From QHCA01 sp003244095 (GTDB lineage: Bacteria > Actinomycetota > Actinomycetes > Mycobacteriales > QHCA01): a DNA stretch of 64,000 bases. This document shows, piece after piece, positions 44,288 through 52,172 of this stretch; within the stretch, counting starts at the first letter, position 1, and each line of letters begins with the position of its first letter. A program made the translations under genes and the position numbers. The DNA lies in NCBI GenBank assembly GCA_038329965.1, contig JBBQNN010000013.1:1-64000 (forward strand), written 5' to 3'. The notes below the pieces were generated by a model. It saw nothing but the letters and a program-made list of their open reading frames with translations, was not told the origin of the DNA and made no database searches.

Positions 44288-45705
44288 GCGTACGGCCGGC
44301 GGGACAGCCGACGACCGCCGAGGACCTCGGCCGGGTGCACCTCGTGGGCATCGGCGGCGCGGGGATGAGCGGCATCGCCCGGATCCTGCTGGCCCGCGGC
44401 GTCCCCGTCTCGGGCAGCGACGCCCGCGAGTCGACCACGCTCAGCGCGCTGCGTGCTCTCGGCGCGACCGCGTGGGTGGGGCACGCCGCCGACCAGGTCG
44501 GTGCCGCCGACACCGTCGTCGTCTCCTCGGCCATCCGGGAGGTCAATCCCGAGCTGGCCGAGGCCCGCCGCCGCGGCCTGCGGGTGCTCCCCAGGGCCGC
44601 TGCCCTGGCCGCCCTGATGGCCGGCCGCCGGGGGGTCGCCGTGGCGGGTACGCACGGCAAGACCACCACGACCTCGATGCTGACCGTCGCCCTGCAGCAC
44701 TGCGGGGCCGACCCCTCCTTCGCCATCGGCGGCGACCTCAACGACGCGGGCTCCAACGCCCACCACGGGACCGGTGCGCTGTTCGTCGCGGAGGCCGACG
44801 AGAGCGACGGGTCGTTCCTCCTGCTGTCGCCGGTGGCGGCCGTCGTGACCAACGTCGAGGCCGACCACCTCGACTTCCACGGGACGGTCGAGGCCTATGT
44901 CGCGGCCTTCGAGGAGTTCGCCGGCCGGCTGGGGCCGGCGGGTTTCCTCGTCGGGTGTGCCGACGATCCTGGCTCCGCCGCCCTGGTAGCGCACGCCAGG
45001 GGTCTCGCCGTGCCGAGCTACACCTACGGCACGGCGGCCTCCGCCGACCTGCGCCTGGAAGAGGTCGTCACCCGGCCCAGCGGCACCTCCTACCGGGCCG
45101 TGCTCGACCGGTCGGTCATCGGCGACGTGCGGCTCGCCGTGCCCGGCCGGCACCTGGCGCTCAACTCCGCCGCGGCCCTGTTGACCGGCATCCGGCTCGG
45201 CCAGCCGGCCGGCCTGCTGATCGAGGGCCTCGCCGCCTACACCGGCGTGCGGCGGCGGTTCGAGTTCAAGGGCTCGGCCGGGGGAGTGCGGGTGTTCGAC
45301 GACTATGCGCACCACCCGACCGAGGTGGCCGCCCAGCTGCGGACGGCTCGTGTCGTCGCGGGGGGAGGGCGGCTGATCGTGGCGTTCCAGCCGCACCTCT
45401 ACAGCCGTACGCAGGCCTTCGCGCGGGAGTTCGGGGTGGCGCTCGGGCTGGCCGACGAGGTCGTGGTGATGGACGTGTACGGCGCCCGCGAGGACCCGGT
45501 GCCCGGCGTGACCGGGTCGTTGGTCGCCGCCCACGTGCCGCTGCCACCGGCGCGGGTGCAGGTGCAGCCGTCCTGGTCGGCGGTGGCCGGCGACGTGGCC
45601 GGCCGCGCCCGGCCGGGCGATCTCGTCGTGACCATGGGCGCGGGCGACGTGACCATGATCGGGCCCGAGGTGCTCGACCTGCTCGATGCGCGGACCTCGT
45701 CGTGA
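44284..45705 (+). CDS. murC: UDP-MurNAc:L-alanine ligase
   Basis: MurC starts the peptide stem by joining L-Ala to UDP-MurNAc. The 473-residue protein has HLVGIGGAGMSGIARILL, SGSDARES, the ATP motif GTHGKTTTT (122-130), EADESDGSFL and FDDYAHHPTEV. It overlaps murG by GTGA. Its last codons lie in the first copy of a 23-bp tandem duplication that separates it from ftsQ. No murB follows, as in other actinomycetes where murB lies elsewhere. Confidence 0.95.
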   Translation: MSVRPAGQPTTAEDLGRVHLVGIGGAGMSGIARILLARGVPVSGSDARESTTLSALRALGATAWVGHAADQVGAADTVVVSSAIREVNPELAEARRRGLRVLPRAAALAALMAGRRGVAVAGTHGKTTTTSMLTVALQHCGADPSFAIGGDLNDAGSNAHHGTGALFVAEADESDGSFLLLSPVAAVVTNVEADHLDFHGTVEAYVAAFEEFAGRLGPAGFLVGCADDPGSAALVAHARGLAVPSYTYGTAASADLRLEEVVTRPSGTSYRAVLDRSVIGDVRLAVPGRHLALNSAAALLTGIRLGQPAGLLIEGLAAYTGVRRRFEFKGSAGGVRVFDDYAHHPTEVAAQLRTARVVAGGGRLIVAFQPHLYSRTQAFAREFGVALGLADEVVVMDVYGAREDPVPGVTGSLVAAHVPLPPARVQVQPSWSAVAGDVAGRARPGDLVVTMGAGDVTMIGPEVLDLLDARTSS

Positions 45706-45738
45706 CCACGACACTGACCTCGTCGTGACCACGACACT
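45693..45738 (+). repeat. 23-bp perfect tandem duplication at murC-ftsQ junction
   Basis: The unit, starting GACCTCGTCGTGACCACGAC, is present twice in direct contact. It contains the murC stop and the start of ftsQ. The first copy retains the GTGA overlap with murC (45702-45705) and the second starts FtsQ at 45725. The two starts are 23 bases apart and so out of frame with each other. Confidence 0.9.
45702..45728 (+). CDS. Eight-codon minicistron linking murC to ftsQ
   Basis: GTG 45702 overlaps the murC TGA as GTGA. In that frame it reads Val-Thr-Thr-Thr-Leu-Thr-Ser-Ser and stops at TGA 45726-45728, which itself overlaps the ftsQ GTG (45725) as GTGA. It arose from the 23-bp duplication. Whether ribosomes use it as a relay is inference; no separate function is claimed for the peptide. 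Confidence 0.45.
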   Translation: MTTTLTSS

Positions 45739-46456
45739 GACCGCGTCGTCGGCGCGCCGGTTCCGGGCGGCCGCCCGGCGGCGCCGTTGGCGCAGCGGCC
45801 GGCTGGTCATCGTTGTCCTCCTCGTGATCACCCTGGTCGGTGGCGCTGCCTATGTCGCGGTCGGCACCGATCTGCTCTCGGTGCGGACGGTCCGCGTGAC
45901 CGGCAACCACGCCGTGTCCGCGCCGGCGGTGCTGGCCGCCGCACAGGTGCCGGTCGGCACGCCGATGGTGCTGCTCGACCCGGCGCCGATCCGGCAGAGG
46001 GTGCTCGCCGCCCTGCCCGATGTCGCCTCCGTCGACGTGGTGCGGTCGTGGCCGACGTCGGTGCGGCTCGTAGTCAGGGAACGGGTGGCGGTGGCCGTCG
46101 TCGCTCGGGCCGGCCGGTTCGTCCTCCTCGATGCGTCGGGGGTGCTGTTCCGGACCGTCGCGACCGCCCCGGCCGGCGCCGGAGTCATCGAGGTGGCCAG
46201 GCCGGGCCCGGCGGACCCGGCGACGGTGGCCGCGCTGGCGGTTCTGCGTACGCTGCCGGCCGATCTCCGAGCCATTCTCGACGTGGTCGCCGCTCCGACC
46301 GCCGAGCAGGTGACCCTGCGGCTGCACGGTGGCCGCGACGTGCTGTGGGGCGATGCCCACGACGGCGCCCCCAAAGTGGCGGTCGTGCGGGTGCTGTTGC
46401 GGCGCAGCGGCCGCCACATCGACGTCAGCTCACCCGGCCTGGTGACGATCCGCTGA
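45725..46456 (+). CDS. ftsQ: Division protein FtsQ
   Basis: A 243-residue bitopic protein: Arg-rich cytoplasmic tail (ARRFRAAARRRRWRSGR), one helix (LVIVVLLVITLVGGAAYVAV, about 25-44), a POTRA domain (LLSVRTVRVTGNHAVSAPAVLAAA) and an FtsQ beta domain (VVRSWPTSVRLVVRERVAVAV). FtsQ recruits FtsL/FtsB to the septum. GTG 45725 is the only in-frame start giving the usual tail length. The 23-bp duplication puts it 20 bases past the murC stop. Confidence 0.92.
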   Translation: MTTTLTASSARRFRAAARRRRWRSGRLVIVVLLVITLVGGAAYVAVGTDLLSVRTVRVTGNHAVSAPAVLAAAQVPVGTPMVLLDPAPIRQRVLAALPDVASVDVVRSWPTSVRLVVRERVAVAVVARAGRFVLLDASGVLFRTVATAPAGAGVIEVARPGPADPATVAALAVLRTLPADLRAILDVVAAPTAEQVTLRLHGGRDVLWGDAHDGAPKVAVVRVLLRRSGRHIDVSSPGLVTIR

Positions 46457-46577
46457 TCACGCCGGCGGCGTTGGGCGCGCGGGCGCACTCCGTCTTTCTG
46501 CAGGGCTTTTCTGACACGCCGCCGACGTTCTTGACCTCCTTGCGGGCCGCACATAGCGTCCAGCAAGTCGGCCTAGG

Positions 46578-46594
46578 TTGACATAACTATAAGG
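46578..46594 (+). promoter_or_regulatory. AT-rich promoter-like element before ftsZ
   Basis: TTGACATAACTATAAGG stands out in the 211-base ftsQ-ftsZ spacer by its low GC. TTGACA resembles a -35 box and TATAAG a -10, although they are too close to serve one promoter together. Actinomycete ftsZ genes typically have their own promoters in this spacer. The rest of the spacer shows no gene. Confidence 0.4.
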
Positions 46595-46667
46595 CTCTAC
46601 CTGAGGGTGAGGGTCCGCCGAACCCCACCCGCCACTCACGATCCACCTCTAGGAAAGGTCCCTCCGA

Positions 46668-47807
46668 ATGACTCCTCCGCACAACTATCTCGCGGTGATC
46701 AAGGTCGTCGGAATCGGCGGCGGCGGCGTCAACGCCGTCAACCGGATGATCGAGGTGGGGCTCAAGGGCGTCGAGTTCATCGCGATCAACACCGACGCGC
46801 AGGCGCTGTTGATGAGCGATGCCGACGTCAAGCTCGACATCGGCAGGGAGCTCACCCGGGGGCTCGGTGCGGGCGCCAATCCCGACGTCGGCAAGCAGGC
46901 GGCCGAGGACCACCGCGACGAGATCGAAGAGGTACTCAAGGGCGCCGACATGGTCTTCGTGACCGCGGGTGAGGGTGGCGGCACGGGCACCGGCGGTGCG
47001 CCGATCGTGGCATCCATGGCGCGTAAGCTCGGCGCGCTCACCATCGGTGTGGTCACCCGACCGTTCTCCTTCGAGGGCAAGAGGCGGGCCGCCCAGGCCG
47101 AGCTCGGCATAGAGAATCTCCGCGACGAGTGCGACACCCTGATCGTCATCCCCAACGACCGCCTGCTGCAGATCGGCGACAAGCACGTCAGCGTCATGGA
47201 CGCCTTCAAGACCGCCGACCAGGTGCTGCTGTCCGGCGTGCAGGGCATCACCGACCTGATCACGACCCCGGGCCTGATCAACCTCGACTTCGCCGATGTC
47301 AAGTCGGTGATGTCCGGTGCCGGCTCGGCGCTGATGGGCATCGGCAGCGCCCGCGGCGCCGACCGGGCCGTCTCGGCCGCCGAGAGCGCGATCGCCAGCC
47401 CCCTGCTGGAGGCGTCGATGGAGGGCGCGCACGGCGTGCTGCTGTCGATCTCCGGAGGGTCGGACCTCGGCCTGTTCGAGATCAACGAGGCCGCCTCGTT
47501 GGTGGCCGACGCCGCGCATCCCGACGCCAACATCATCTTCGGTGCCGTCATCGACGACGCGCTGGGTGACGAGGTCAGGGTGACCGTCATCGCCGCCGGC
47601 TTCGACGGCGGGTCGCCGTCGTACAAGAAGGCCGAACCGCGCCGCACCCAGGTGACCGTCGACCCACCCCGGCAGCCGCAGAACGGCAGCCGGTCGGACC
47701 CCGTCGAGGTGGGCCAGATGGCGCAGGCCGGTAGTCGGCCGGCCGAACGTCCGCGCCGTACGGTCGTCTTCGACGACGACCTCGACGTGCCCGACTTCCT
47801 GAAGTAG
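46668..47807 (+). CDS. ftsZ: Cell division GTPase FtsZ
   Basis: FtsZ polymerises into the division ring. The 379-residue protein has VVGIGGGGVNAVNRM, the tubulin signature GGGTGTG (103-109), the synergy loop NLDFADVKSVMSGAGSALMGIG and a short linker followed by the conserved C-terminal peptide DDDLDVPDFLK, which binds SepF and FtsW. GGAAAGG lies ten bases before ATG 46668. The spacer upstream suggests separate promoters. Confidence 0.98.
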   Translation: MTPPHNYLAVIKVVGIGGGGVNAVNRMIEVGLKGVEFIAINTDAQALLMSDADVKLDIGRELTRGLGAGANPDVGKQAAEDHRDEIEEVLKGADMVFVTAGEGGGTGTGGAPIVASMARKLGALTIGVVTRPFSFEGKRRAAQAELGIENLRDECDTLIVIPNDRLLQIGDKHVSVMDAFKTADQVLLSGVQGITDLITTPGLINLDFADVKSVMSGAGSALMGIGSARGADRAVSAAESAIASPLLEASMEGAHGVLLSISGGSDLGLFEINEAASLVADAAHPDANIIFGAVIDDALGDEVRVTVIAAGFDGGSPSYKKAEPRRTQVTVDPPRQPQNGSRSDPVEVGQMAQAGSRPAERPRRTVVFDDDLDVPDFLK

Positions 47808-47810
47808 GCG

Positions 47811-48515
47811 ATGCATCGGATCCGGCGGGTGATCACCACCCGGGTCGGTGGCGTCAGCGCGCCGCCGTACGACTCCTTCAACCTCGGCCGCGGGAGCGGT
47901 GACGAACCCGCAGCCGTGTCGGCCAACCGGGCCCGGCTGGCCGCGTCGTTGCGGCTGCCCGAGGACCGGCTGGTCTGGATGCGCCAGGTGCACGGCGCCA
48001 CGGTGCACACGGTCGACGGGCCGCGGGCGGCGCCCTTGCCCCAGGGCGACGGCCTCGTCACCACCGAGCGCGGCCTGGCGCTGGTCGCGCTCGCCGCCGA
48101 CTGCGTGCCCGTCTTGCTGGCCGACGCGACTGCCGGCGTGGTGGGGGCCGCCCATGCTGGTCGGTCCGGTGCCGCGGCGGGGGTCGCCGTGGCCGCGGTG
48201 CACGCCATGATGGCGCTGGGCGCCGATCCGGCCGGCATCGACGTGCTGCTCGGCCCGGCAGTCTGCGGCCGCTGCTACGAGGTGCCCGCTGACCTGCAGG
48301 CCGAGGTCGAGGCCGCTCTACCGGGGAGTGCGACAACGACCAGCCGCGGCACGCCCGGCCTGGACCTGCGGGCCGGTCTGGCCCGCCAGCTGCAGGCGGC
48401 CGGCGTCGGCGCGGTCGTCGTCGATCCCGCCTGCACCGTGGAGGACACCCGGTTCTTCAGCCATCGCCGCGACGGCGTCACCGGCAGGTTCGCCGGGCTG
48501 GTATGGCTCGCGTGA
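47811..48515 (+). CDS. pgeF: Purine nucleoside phosphorylase-like PgeF (YfiH/laccase domain)
   Basis: A 234-residue YfiH/CNF1-fold protein. RQVHGATVHTVDG, the zinc-site block ADCVPVLLADATAGVVGAAHAGRSG and GPAVCGRCYEVP contain the conserved His, Cys and His ligands. E. coli PgeF edits peptidoglycan precursors that carry L-Ser instead of L-Ala, and others act on purine nucleosides. Its place directly after ftsZ (three-base gap) fits the cell-wall role. It overlaps yggS by GTGA. Confidence 0.9.
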   Translation: MHRIRRVITTRVGGVSAPPYDSFNLGRGSGDEPAAVSANRARLAASLRLPEDRLVWMRQVHGATVHTVDGPRAAPLPQGDGLVTTERGLALVALAADCVPVLLADATAGVVGAAHAGRSGAAAGVAVAAVHAMMALGADPAGIDVLLGPAVCGRCYEVPADLQAEVEAALPGSATTTSRGTPGLDLRAGLARQLQAAGVGAVVVDPACTVEDTRFFSHRRDGVTGRFAGLVWLA

Positions 48516-49207
48516 GCGATGGCCGGGTGCAACAGCTGGCAGCCAACCTGGCCGCCTTCGAGGCGCGCCTCATGGCGGCCTGCGCGGCGGCCGAGCGGCC
48601 CCGCTCCGAGATCACGGTGGTGGCGGTGACCAAGACCTTCCCCGCATCCGACGTGGCGGCTCTAGTCACCCTGGGCGTCGGTGACTTCGGGGAGAACCGG
48701 GACGGCGAGGCCCGGGCCAAGGCAGCAGCCATTCCGGGCGTGCGCTGGCACTTCGTCGGCCGGCTGCAGCGCAACAAGTGCCGCTCGGTCGCCACCTATG
48801 CCGATGCCGTGCACAGCGTCGACCGCATCGAGGTCGCCGACGCGCTCGCCCACGGTGCCGCCCGCGCCGGGCGACTCGTCGACGTACTCGTCCAGGCGAG
48901 TCTCGACGGTGACCCGGCCCGCGGCGGGGCACTGCCTGCCGACATCCCGGGCATCGCCGAGGCCTGCGCCCGGGCCGAGTGCCTCCGGCTGTCCGGACTG
49001 ATGGCGGTCGCTCCGATGGACGCCGACCCCGACGCGGCGTTCGCCCGGCTGGCCGAGATGGCGGCAGCGCTGGTCGCCGACCATCCGCGGGCCGACGCGA
49101 TATCGGCCGGAATGAGCGGCGATCTCGAACCTGCGGTTCGCCACGGCGCGACACACGTGCGTGTCGGTACGGCGTTGCTCGGCGGTAGAACGCCTCGTGG
49201 CAGGTAG
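48512..49207 (+). CDS. PLP homeostasis protein (YggS/PROSC family)
   Basis: A 231-residue PLP-binding TIM-barrel protein of the YggS family. K41 in VAVTKTFP forms the Schiff base. GDFGENRDGEARAKAAAIPGVRWHFVGRLQRNK and LSGLMAVAPM follow, with SAGMSGDLEPAVRHGATHVRVGTALLG at the end holding the phosphate. It balances free PLP. GTG 48512 overlaps pgeF as GTGA; ATG 48503 is also in frame. Its position between ftsZ and sepF is standard in Gram-positive genomes. Confidence 0.93.
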   Translation: MSDGRVQQLAANLAAFEARLMAACAAAERPRSEITVVAVTKTFPASDVAALVTLGVGDFGENRDGEARAKAAAIPGVRWHFVGRLQRNKCRSVATYADAVHSVDRIEVADALAHGAARAGRLVDVLVQASLDGDPARGGALPADIPGIAEACARAECLRLSGLMAVAPMDADPDAAFARLAEMAAALVADHPRADAISAGMSGDLEPAVRHGATHVRVGTALLGGRTPRGR

Positions 49208-49256
49208 TGTCGCTGGCTAGGTAAGACAGCAGTCGCTCAACGAGGAAGGACGCCCG

Positions 49257-49763
49257 ATGGCCGGCGCTATGCGCAAGATGGGGATCTATCTTGGGCTCGT
49301 TGAAGACGACGAGGACCACCTGCACGCCTCCGACGACTACGACGATTTCGACGACTACGACGAGCCGCCCGGGCGCACCTCGGTCCGGCCGGTGGATCGG
49401 CCGACGGGCCTGACCCGCGGCGGGCTCGCTCTGGACACCCGCCCGACCGCCCAGGCCCGGGTCGAGACGCCGACGAGTGTTGCGGCGTACCGGATCACCA
49501 CCCTGCACCCCCGCACGTACAACGAGGCCCGCACGATCGGGGAGCACTTCCGCGAGGGTGTGCCGGTGATCATGAACCTCACGGAGATGGACGACTCGGA
49601 CGCCAAGCGGCTGGTGGACTTCGCCGCCGGCCTGTCGTTCGGCCTCCGCGGCCGCATCGAGCGGATCACCAACAAGGTCTTCCTGCTGTCGCCGGCCAAC
49701 GTCGATGTGACGGCCGAGGACAAGGCCCGGATAGCCGAGGGTGGGTTCTTCAACCAAAGCTGA
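49257..49763 (+). CDS. sepF: SepF, FtsZ membrane anchor
   Basis: A 168-residue SepF. The N-terminal amphipathic helix (MAGAMRKMGIYLGLVED) binds the membrane, an Asp/Tyr-rich linker follows (residues 17-38), and the globular domain has YRITTLHPRTYNEARTIGEHFREG and VDFAAGLSFGLRGRIERI. SepF ties FtsZ filaments to the membrane in actinomycetes, which lack FtsA. GAGGAAGGA lies just before ATG 49257. A 49-base gap from yggS could hold a promoter. Confidence 0.96.
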   Translation: MAGAMRKMGIYLGLVEDDEDHLHASDDYDDFDDYDEPPGRTSVRPVDRPTGLTRGGLALDTRPTAQARVETPTSVAAYRITTLHPRTYNEARTIGEHFREGVPVIMNLTEMDDSDAKRLVDFAAGLSFGLRGRIERITNKVFLLSPANVDVTAEDKARIAEGGFFNQS

Positions 49764-49776
49764 GATACTCGTCCCA

Positions 49777-50067
49777 GTGAGAACCCTCTTTGTAGTCCTC
49801 TATGACCTGCTCTGGCTCTTCCAGCTGCTGCTCATCGCGCGCATCGTCGTCGTGTACGTCATGATGTTTGCTCGATCGTGGCGACCCGGGCGGGTGGTGG
49901 CCATAATGCTGGAGGTGATTTTCTCGACCACAGACCCGCCACTGAAAGCGCTTGCCAGGGTCATCCCGCCCCTCCGTGTGGGTGGAATTACGCTGGATCT
50001 ATCGTTCCTGGTGTTGTTCATCATCGTACAAATCCTCATCATCGTCGTCCGGAGGCTGGCAGCATGA
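49777..50067 (+). CDS. YggT-family membrane protein
   Basis: A 96-residue protein with two hydrophobic helices (LFVVLYDLLWLFQLLLIARIVVVYVMMF and LSFLVLFIIVQILIIVV) separated by a conserved-type FSTTDPPLKALARVIPPLRVGG loop. YggT proteins are linked to division or osmotic tolerance. GTG 49777 lies 13 bases after sepF, and divIVA follows, the usual actinobacterial order. Confidence 0.88.
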   Translation: MRTLFVVLYDLLWLFQLLLIARIVVVYVMMFARSWRPGRVVAIMLEVIFSTTDPPLKALARVIPPLRVGGITLDLSFLVLFIIVQILIIVVRRLAA

Positions 50068-50113
50068 CCGAGATGCGGTGCGCCGTTGAGCCGACCAGTC
50101 CCGAGGAGCACAG

Positions 50114-50953
50114 ATGCCGCTGACGCCAGCCGACGTCCATAACGTCGCATTCAAGAAGCCGCCGATCGGCAAGCGGGGCTACGACGAGGACGAGGTCGAC
50201 GCCTTTCTCGACGAGGTCGAGCGTGAGCTCGCCCGCCTGATCGAGGAGAACAACGACCTGCGGGCCCAACTCGATCGTGCCCAGCGGACCCGCCCGGCCA
50301 GCCCCGCCGGCACCCAGCCCGTGGTCCCGGCCCAAGCGAGCGGTCCGTCGGAGACCGAGCAGCGGTTGGCCCGGGAGAACGCCGAGCTCAAGTCGCAGAT
50401 GCAGCAGCTCGAGCAGCGCCTGCGCCAAGCGGCCGCCCAGGCCGTCGCCCAGCCGACCGAAACGCTCCCGGTGCCGATGCCCATCCCGGCGCCGATGCCC
50501 GCCCAGCCGACCGGTGGCGGTGATGGCGAGCAGGCGCTGTCGGTGCTCATGACCGCCCAGCGCACCGCCAACGAGCACGTCGCCGACGCTCGCAGGGAGG
50601 CCGACAAGCTGCTGCTCGACGCCCGTGCCAAGGCAGACGAGGTCACCCGGGAGGCCCGCGGCAAGGCAGACGGCCTCGAGCGTGAGGCCCGCCAGCGGCA
50701 CCAGGAGGCCATGGGTGGCCTCGAGATGAAGCGCCAGGCACTGCAGAAGCACATTGAGGAGCTCAAGGCGTTCGAGCGGGAGTACCGCACCCGGCTCAAG
50801 GCCTACCTGGAGAGCCAGCTACGCGACCTCGACGGCCGCGGCGCGGCGATCGAGAGCGACTCCGGCCGGGCCGCTGGTGGCAGCCCCTTCGTGACGTCGG
50901 GCAACTCCGCCCTTGGCCAGCCCGATCCGAGCCAGCCCGGCTCGCGCCGGTGA
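50114..50953 (+). CDS. divIVA: DivIVA/Wag31 polar growth protein
   Basis: A 279-residue coiled-coil protein. The N-terminal membrane-binding domain reads PLTPADVHNVAFKKPPIGKRGYDEDEVDAFLDEVE, followed by coiled coils at about 30-60 and 80-110, a Pro/Gln-rich linker, and a long coiled coil (145-235). DivIVA marks the poles and directs tip growth in actinomycetes. GAGGAG seven bases before ATG 50114 sets the start. Confidence 0.95.
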   Translation: MPLTPADVHNVAFKKPPIGKRGYDEDEVDAFLDEVERELARLIEENNDLRAQLDRAQRTRPASPAGTQPVVPAQASGPSETEQRLARENAELKSQMQQLEQRLRQAAAQAVAQPTETLPVPMPIPAPMPAQPTGGGDGEQALSVLMTAQRTANEHVADARREADKLLLDARAKADEVTREARGKADGLEREARQRHQEAMGGLEMKRQALQKHIEELKAFEREYRTRLKAYLESQLRDLDGRGAAIESDSGRAAGGSPFVTSGNSALGQPDPSQPGSRR

Positions 50954-50986
50954 CGTCCCGCGCCCCCGGATGACGAGGTCGCCCGC

Positions 50987-51592
50987 GTGATCGTTGTTTC
51001 CCTGTTGCTTTTCCTCGTCGGCGTCGGCCTGCTCGCAGCCGGGTTGGTGGGAGAAAGCATCGCTCTCGAGATCGGCTCCATCGCGGCCGCGCTGCTGGCC
51101 GCGATGGTGCTGTATGTCAGCGTGCGGCAGCGCGGCGGCGCGGCGGCTGAGGAGTCGGAGGCCACGGCGCCCCCACAGAACTTCGCCCCTCTCACGTCCA
51201 CCTGGTCCCACTCAGCCGACGAGCCCGAGGCCGACCCGCCGGTCGACGAGGCGGCCAATTGGCTGCTGGAGCCCGCCGAGGAGGTGGTGCCGGTCGAGGA
51301 GCCTGGCGCTACCGGCATCGAGGCCCAGGACGTGCAGGTGTCCGACGATGAGCCCGCCGAGGAGAACGTCACCGACGCCGACGCGCTGCGGGTGTCCGAG
51401 CGCAGCGACGACGTGCTGGTAGTCGACGGCCGGCCGCGCTACCACCTGCAGCTGTGTCCCACGCTGACTGACGAGGAGACGGTTGCCCTGCCGGTCAGTG
51501 AGGCACGCGAGGCCGGATTCACCCCGTGTGCACAGTGCCGGCCCGATTCCCACATCCTCGGCGACGCCTGGCGCTCAGGCTCTGCCCGCTAG
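50987..51592 (+). CDS. Membrane protein with C-terminal zinc-ribbon-like motif
   Basis: A 201-residue protein. Two helices occupy residues 1-45 (IVVSLLLFLVGVGLLAAGLVG and IGSIAAALLAAMVLYVSV). An acidic linker (about 55-140) leads to a compact end with VVDGRPRYHLQLCPTLTDEE and AGFTPCAQCRPD. H, C and the CxxC could bind zinc, like Ada-type metal domains. Position after divIVA recurs in actinomycetes, but the role is unknown. Its TAG stop overlaps the TAG of the convergent gene (CTAG palindrome). Confidence 0.65.
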   Translation: MIVVSLLLFLVGVGLLAAGLVGESIALEIGSIAAALLAAMVLYVSVRQRGGAAAEESEATAPPQNFAPLTSTWSHSADEPEADPPVDEAANWLLEPAEEVVPVEEPGATGIEAQDVQVSDDEPAEENVTDADALRVSERSDDVLVVDGRPRYHLQLCPTLTDEETVALPVSEAREAGFTPCAQCRPDSHILGDAWRSGSAR

Positions 51593-52059
51593 ATCGCACG
51601 ATTGGCCCGGAACGGGTCCCTGATCGGCGGCCGGGCGGGGCCGAGCCTGCTGGAGTTGATCGACATCCTGGCCGCCGCCAGCACCCGGTGCAGGATGCTG
51701 GCCGTGGCCTCACCGGCCGCCGCTCCCGCTGCGGTGACGATCACCCGGAAGATGGTGGCGAAGCCCTGCCCCGGCGTGTCGAAGTTCCAGTCCACCGACC
51801 CCAGGTGGGCCAGGGGGCTCGCCGGGTCCGCGACATGGCTCGGCGGAGCGTTCCAGACCTGCACGCCTGAGGCGCTGGCCGACAGGACACCACCGGCGGC
51901 GGTGGCGCCCGGTCCGGCAGCGGCCAGCACATCGCTGGTCTCCGGTTCCGGCAGCACCAGGCCGGGGGACAGGTGGCTGGACGGGGCCGGCACGCCGACG
52001 GCACCCGCGACGAGGTGCAGTCGCACGTAGGGCGCGAGAGCAAGCGTCGTCATGGACAC
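51589..52059 (-). CDS. Hypothetical protein next to ileS
   Basis: A 156-residue protein I do not recognise. It begins MTTLALAPYVRLHLVAGAVG after two residues, contains a long Ala/Pro/Ser-rich middle and a GSVDWNFDTPGQGF segment followed by an Ala-rich helix and a basic tail. There is no signal peptide or membrane helix. GGAGG five bases before GTG 52059 supports this start over ATG 52053. It is on the same strand as ileS, 113 bases downstream, and might be read from the same transcript. Confidence 0.5.
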   Translation of the reverse strand: MSMTTLALAPYVRLHLVAGAVGVPAPSSHLSPGLVLPEPETSDVLAAAGPGATAAGGVLSASASGVQVWNAPPSHVADPASPLAHLGSVDWNFDTPGQGFATIFRVIVTAAGAAAGEATASILHRVLAAARMSINSSRLGPARPPIRDPFRANRAI

Positions 52060-52172
52060 GACAACCTCCGGCTGGTCAGTGCGGTCGATCGCGGCATCAC
52101 CGATGGGGTCCCCACGCACACCTTTGACAGTTCGGCCCACCTTGACCGCGCCGGAGGGTGACAGAGGCTCGA

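Noticed and set aside
46457..46667. A missing murB between murC and ftsZ
   Set aside because: The spacer and ftsQ leave no room, and murB lies outside the dcw cluster in many actinomycetes, so its absence is not unusual.
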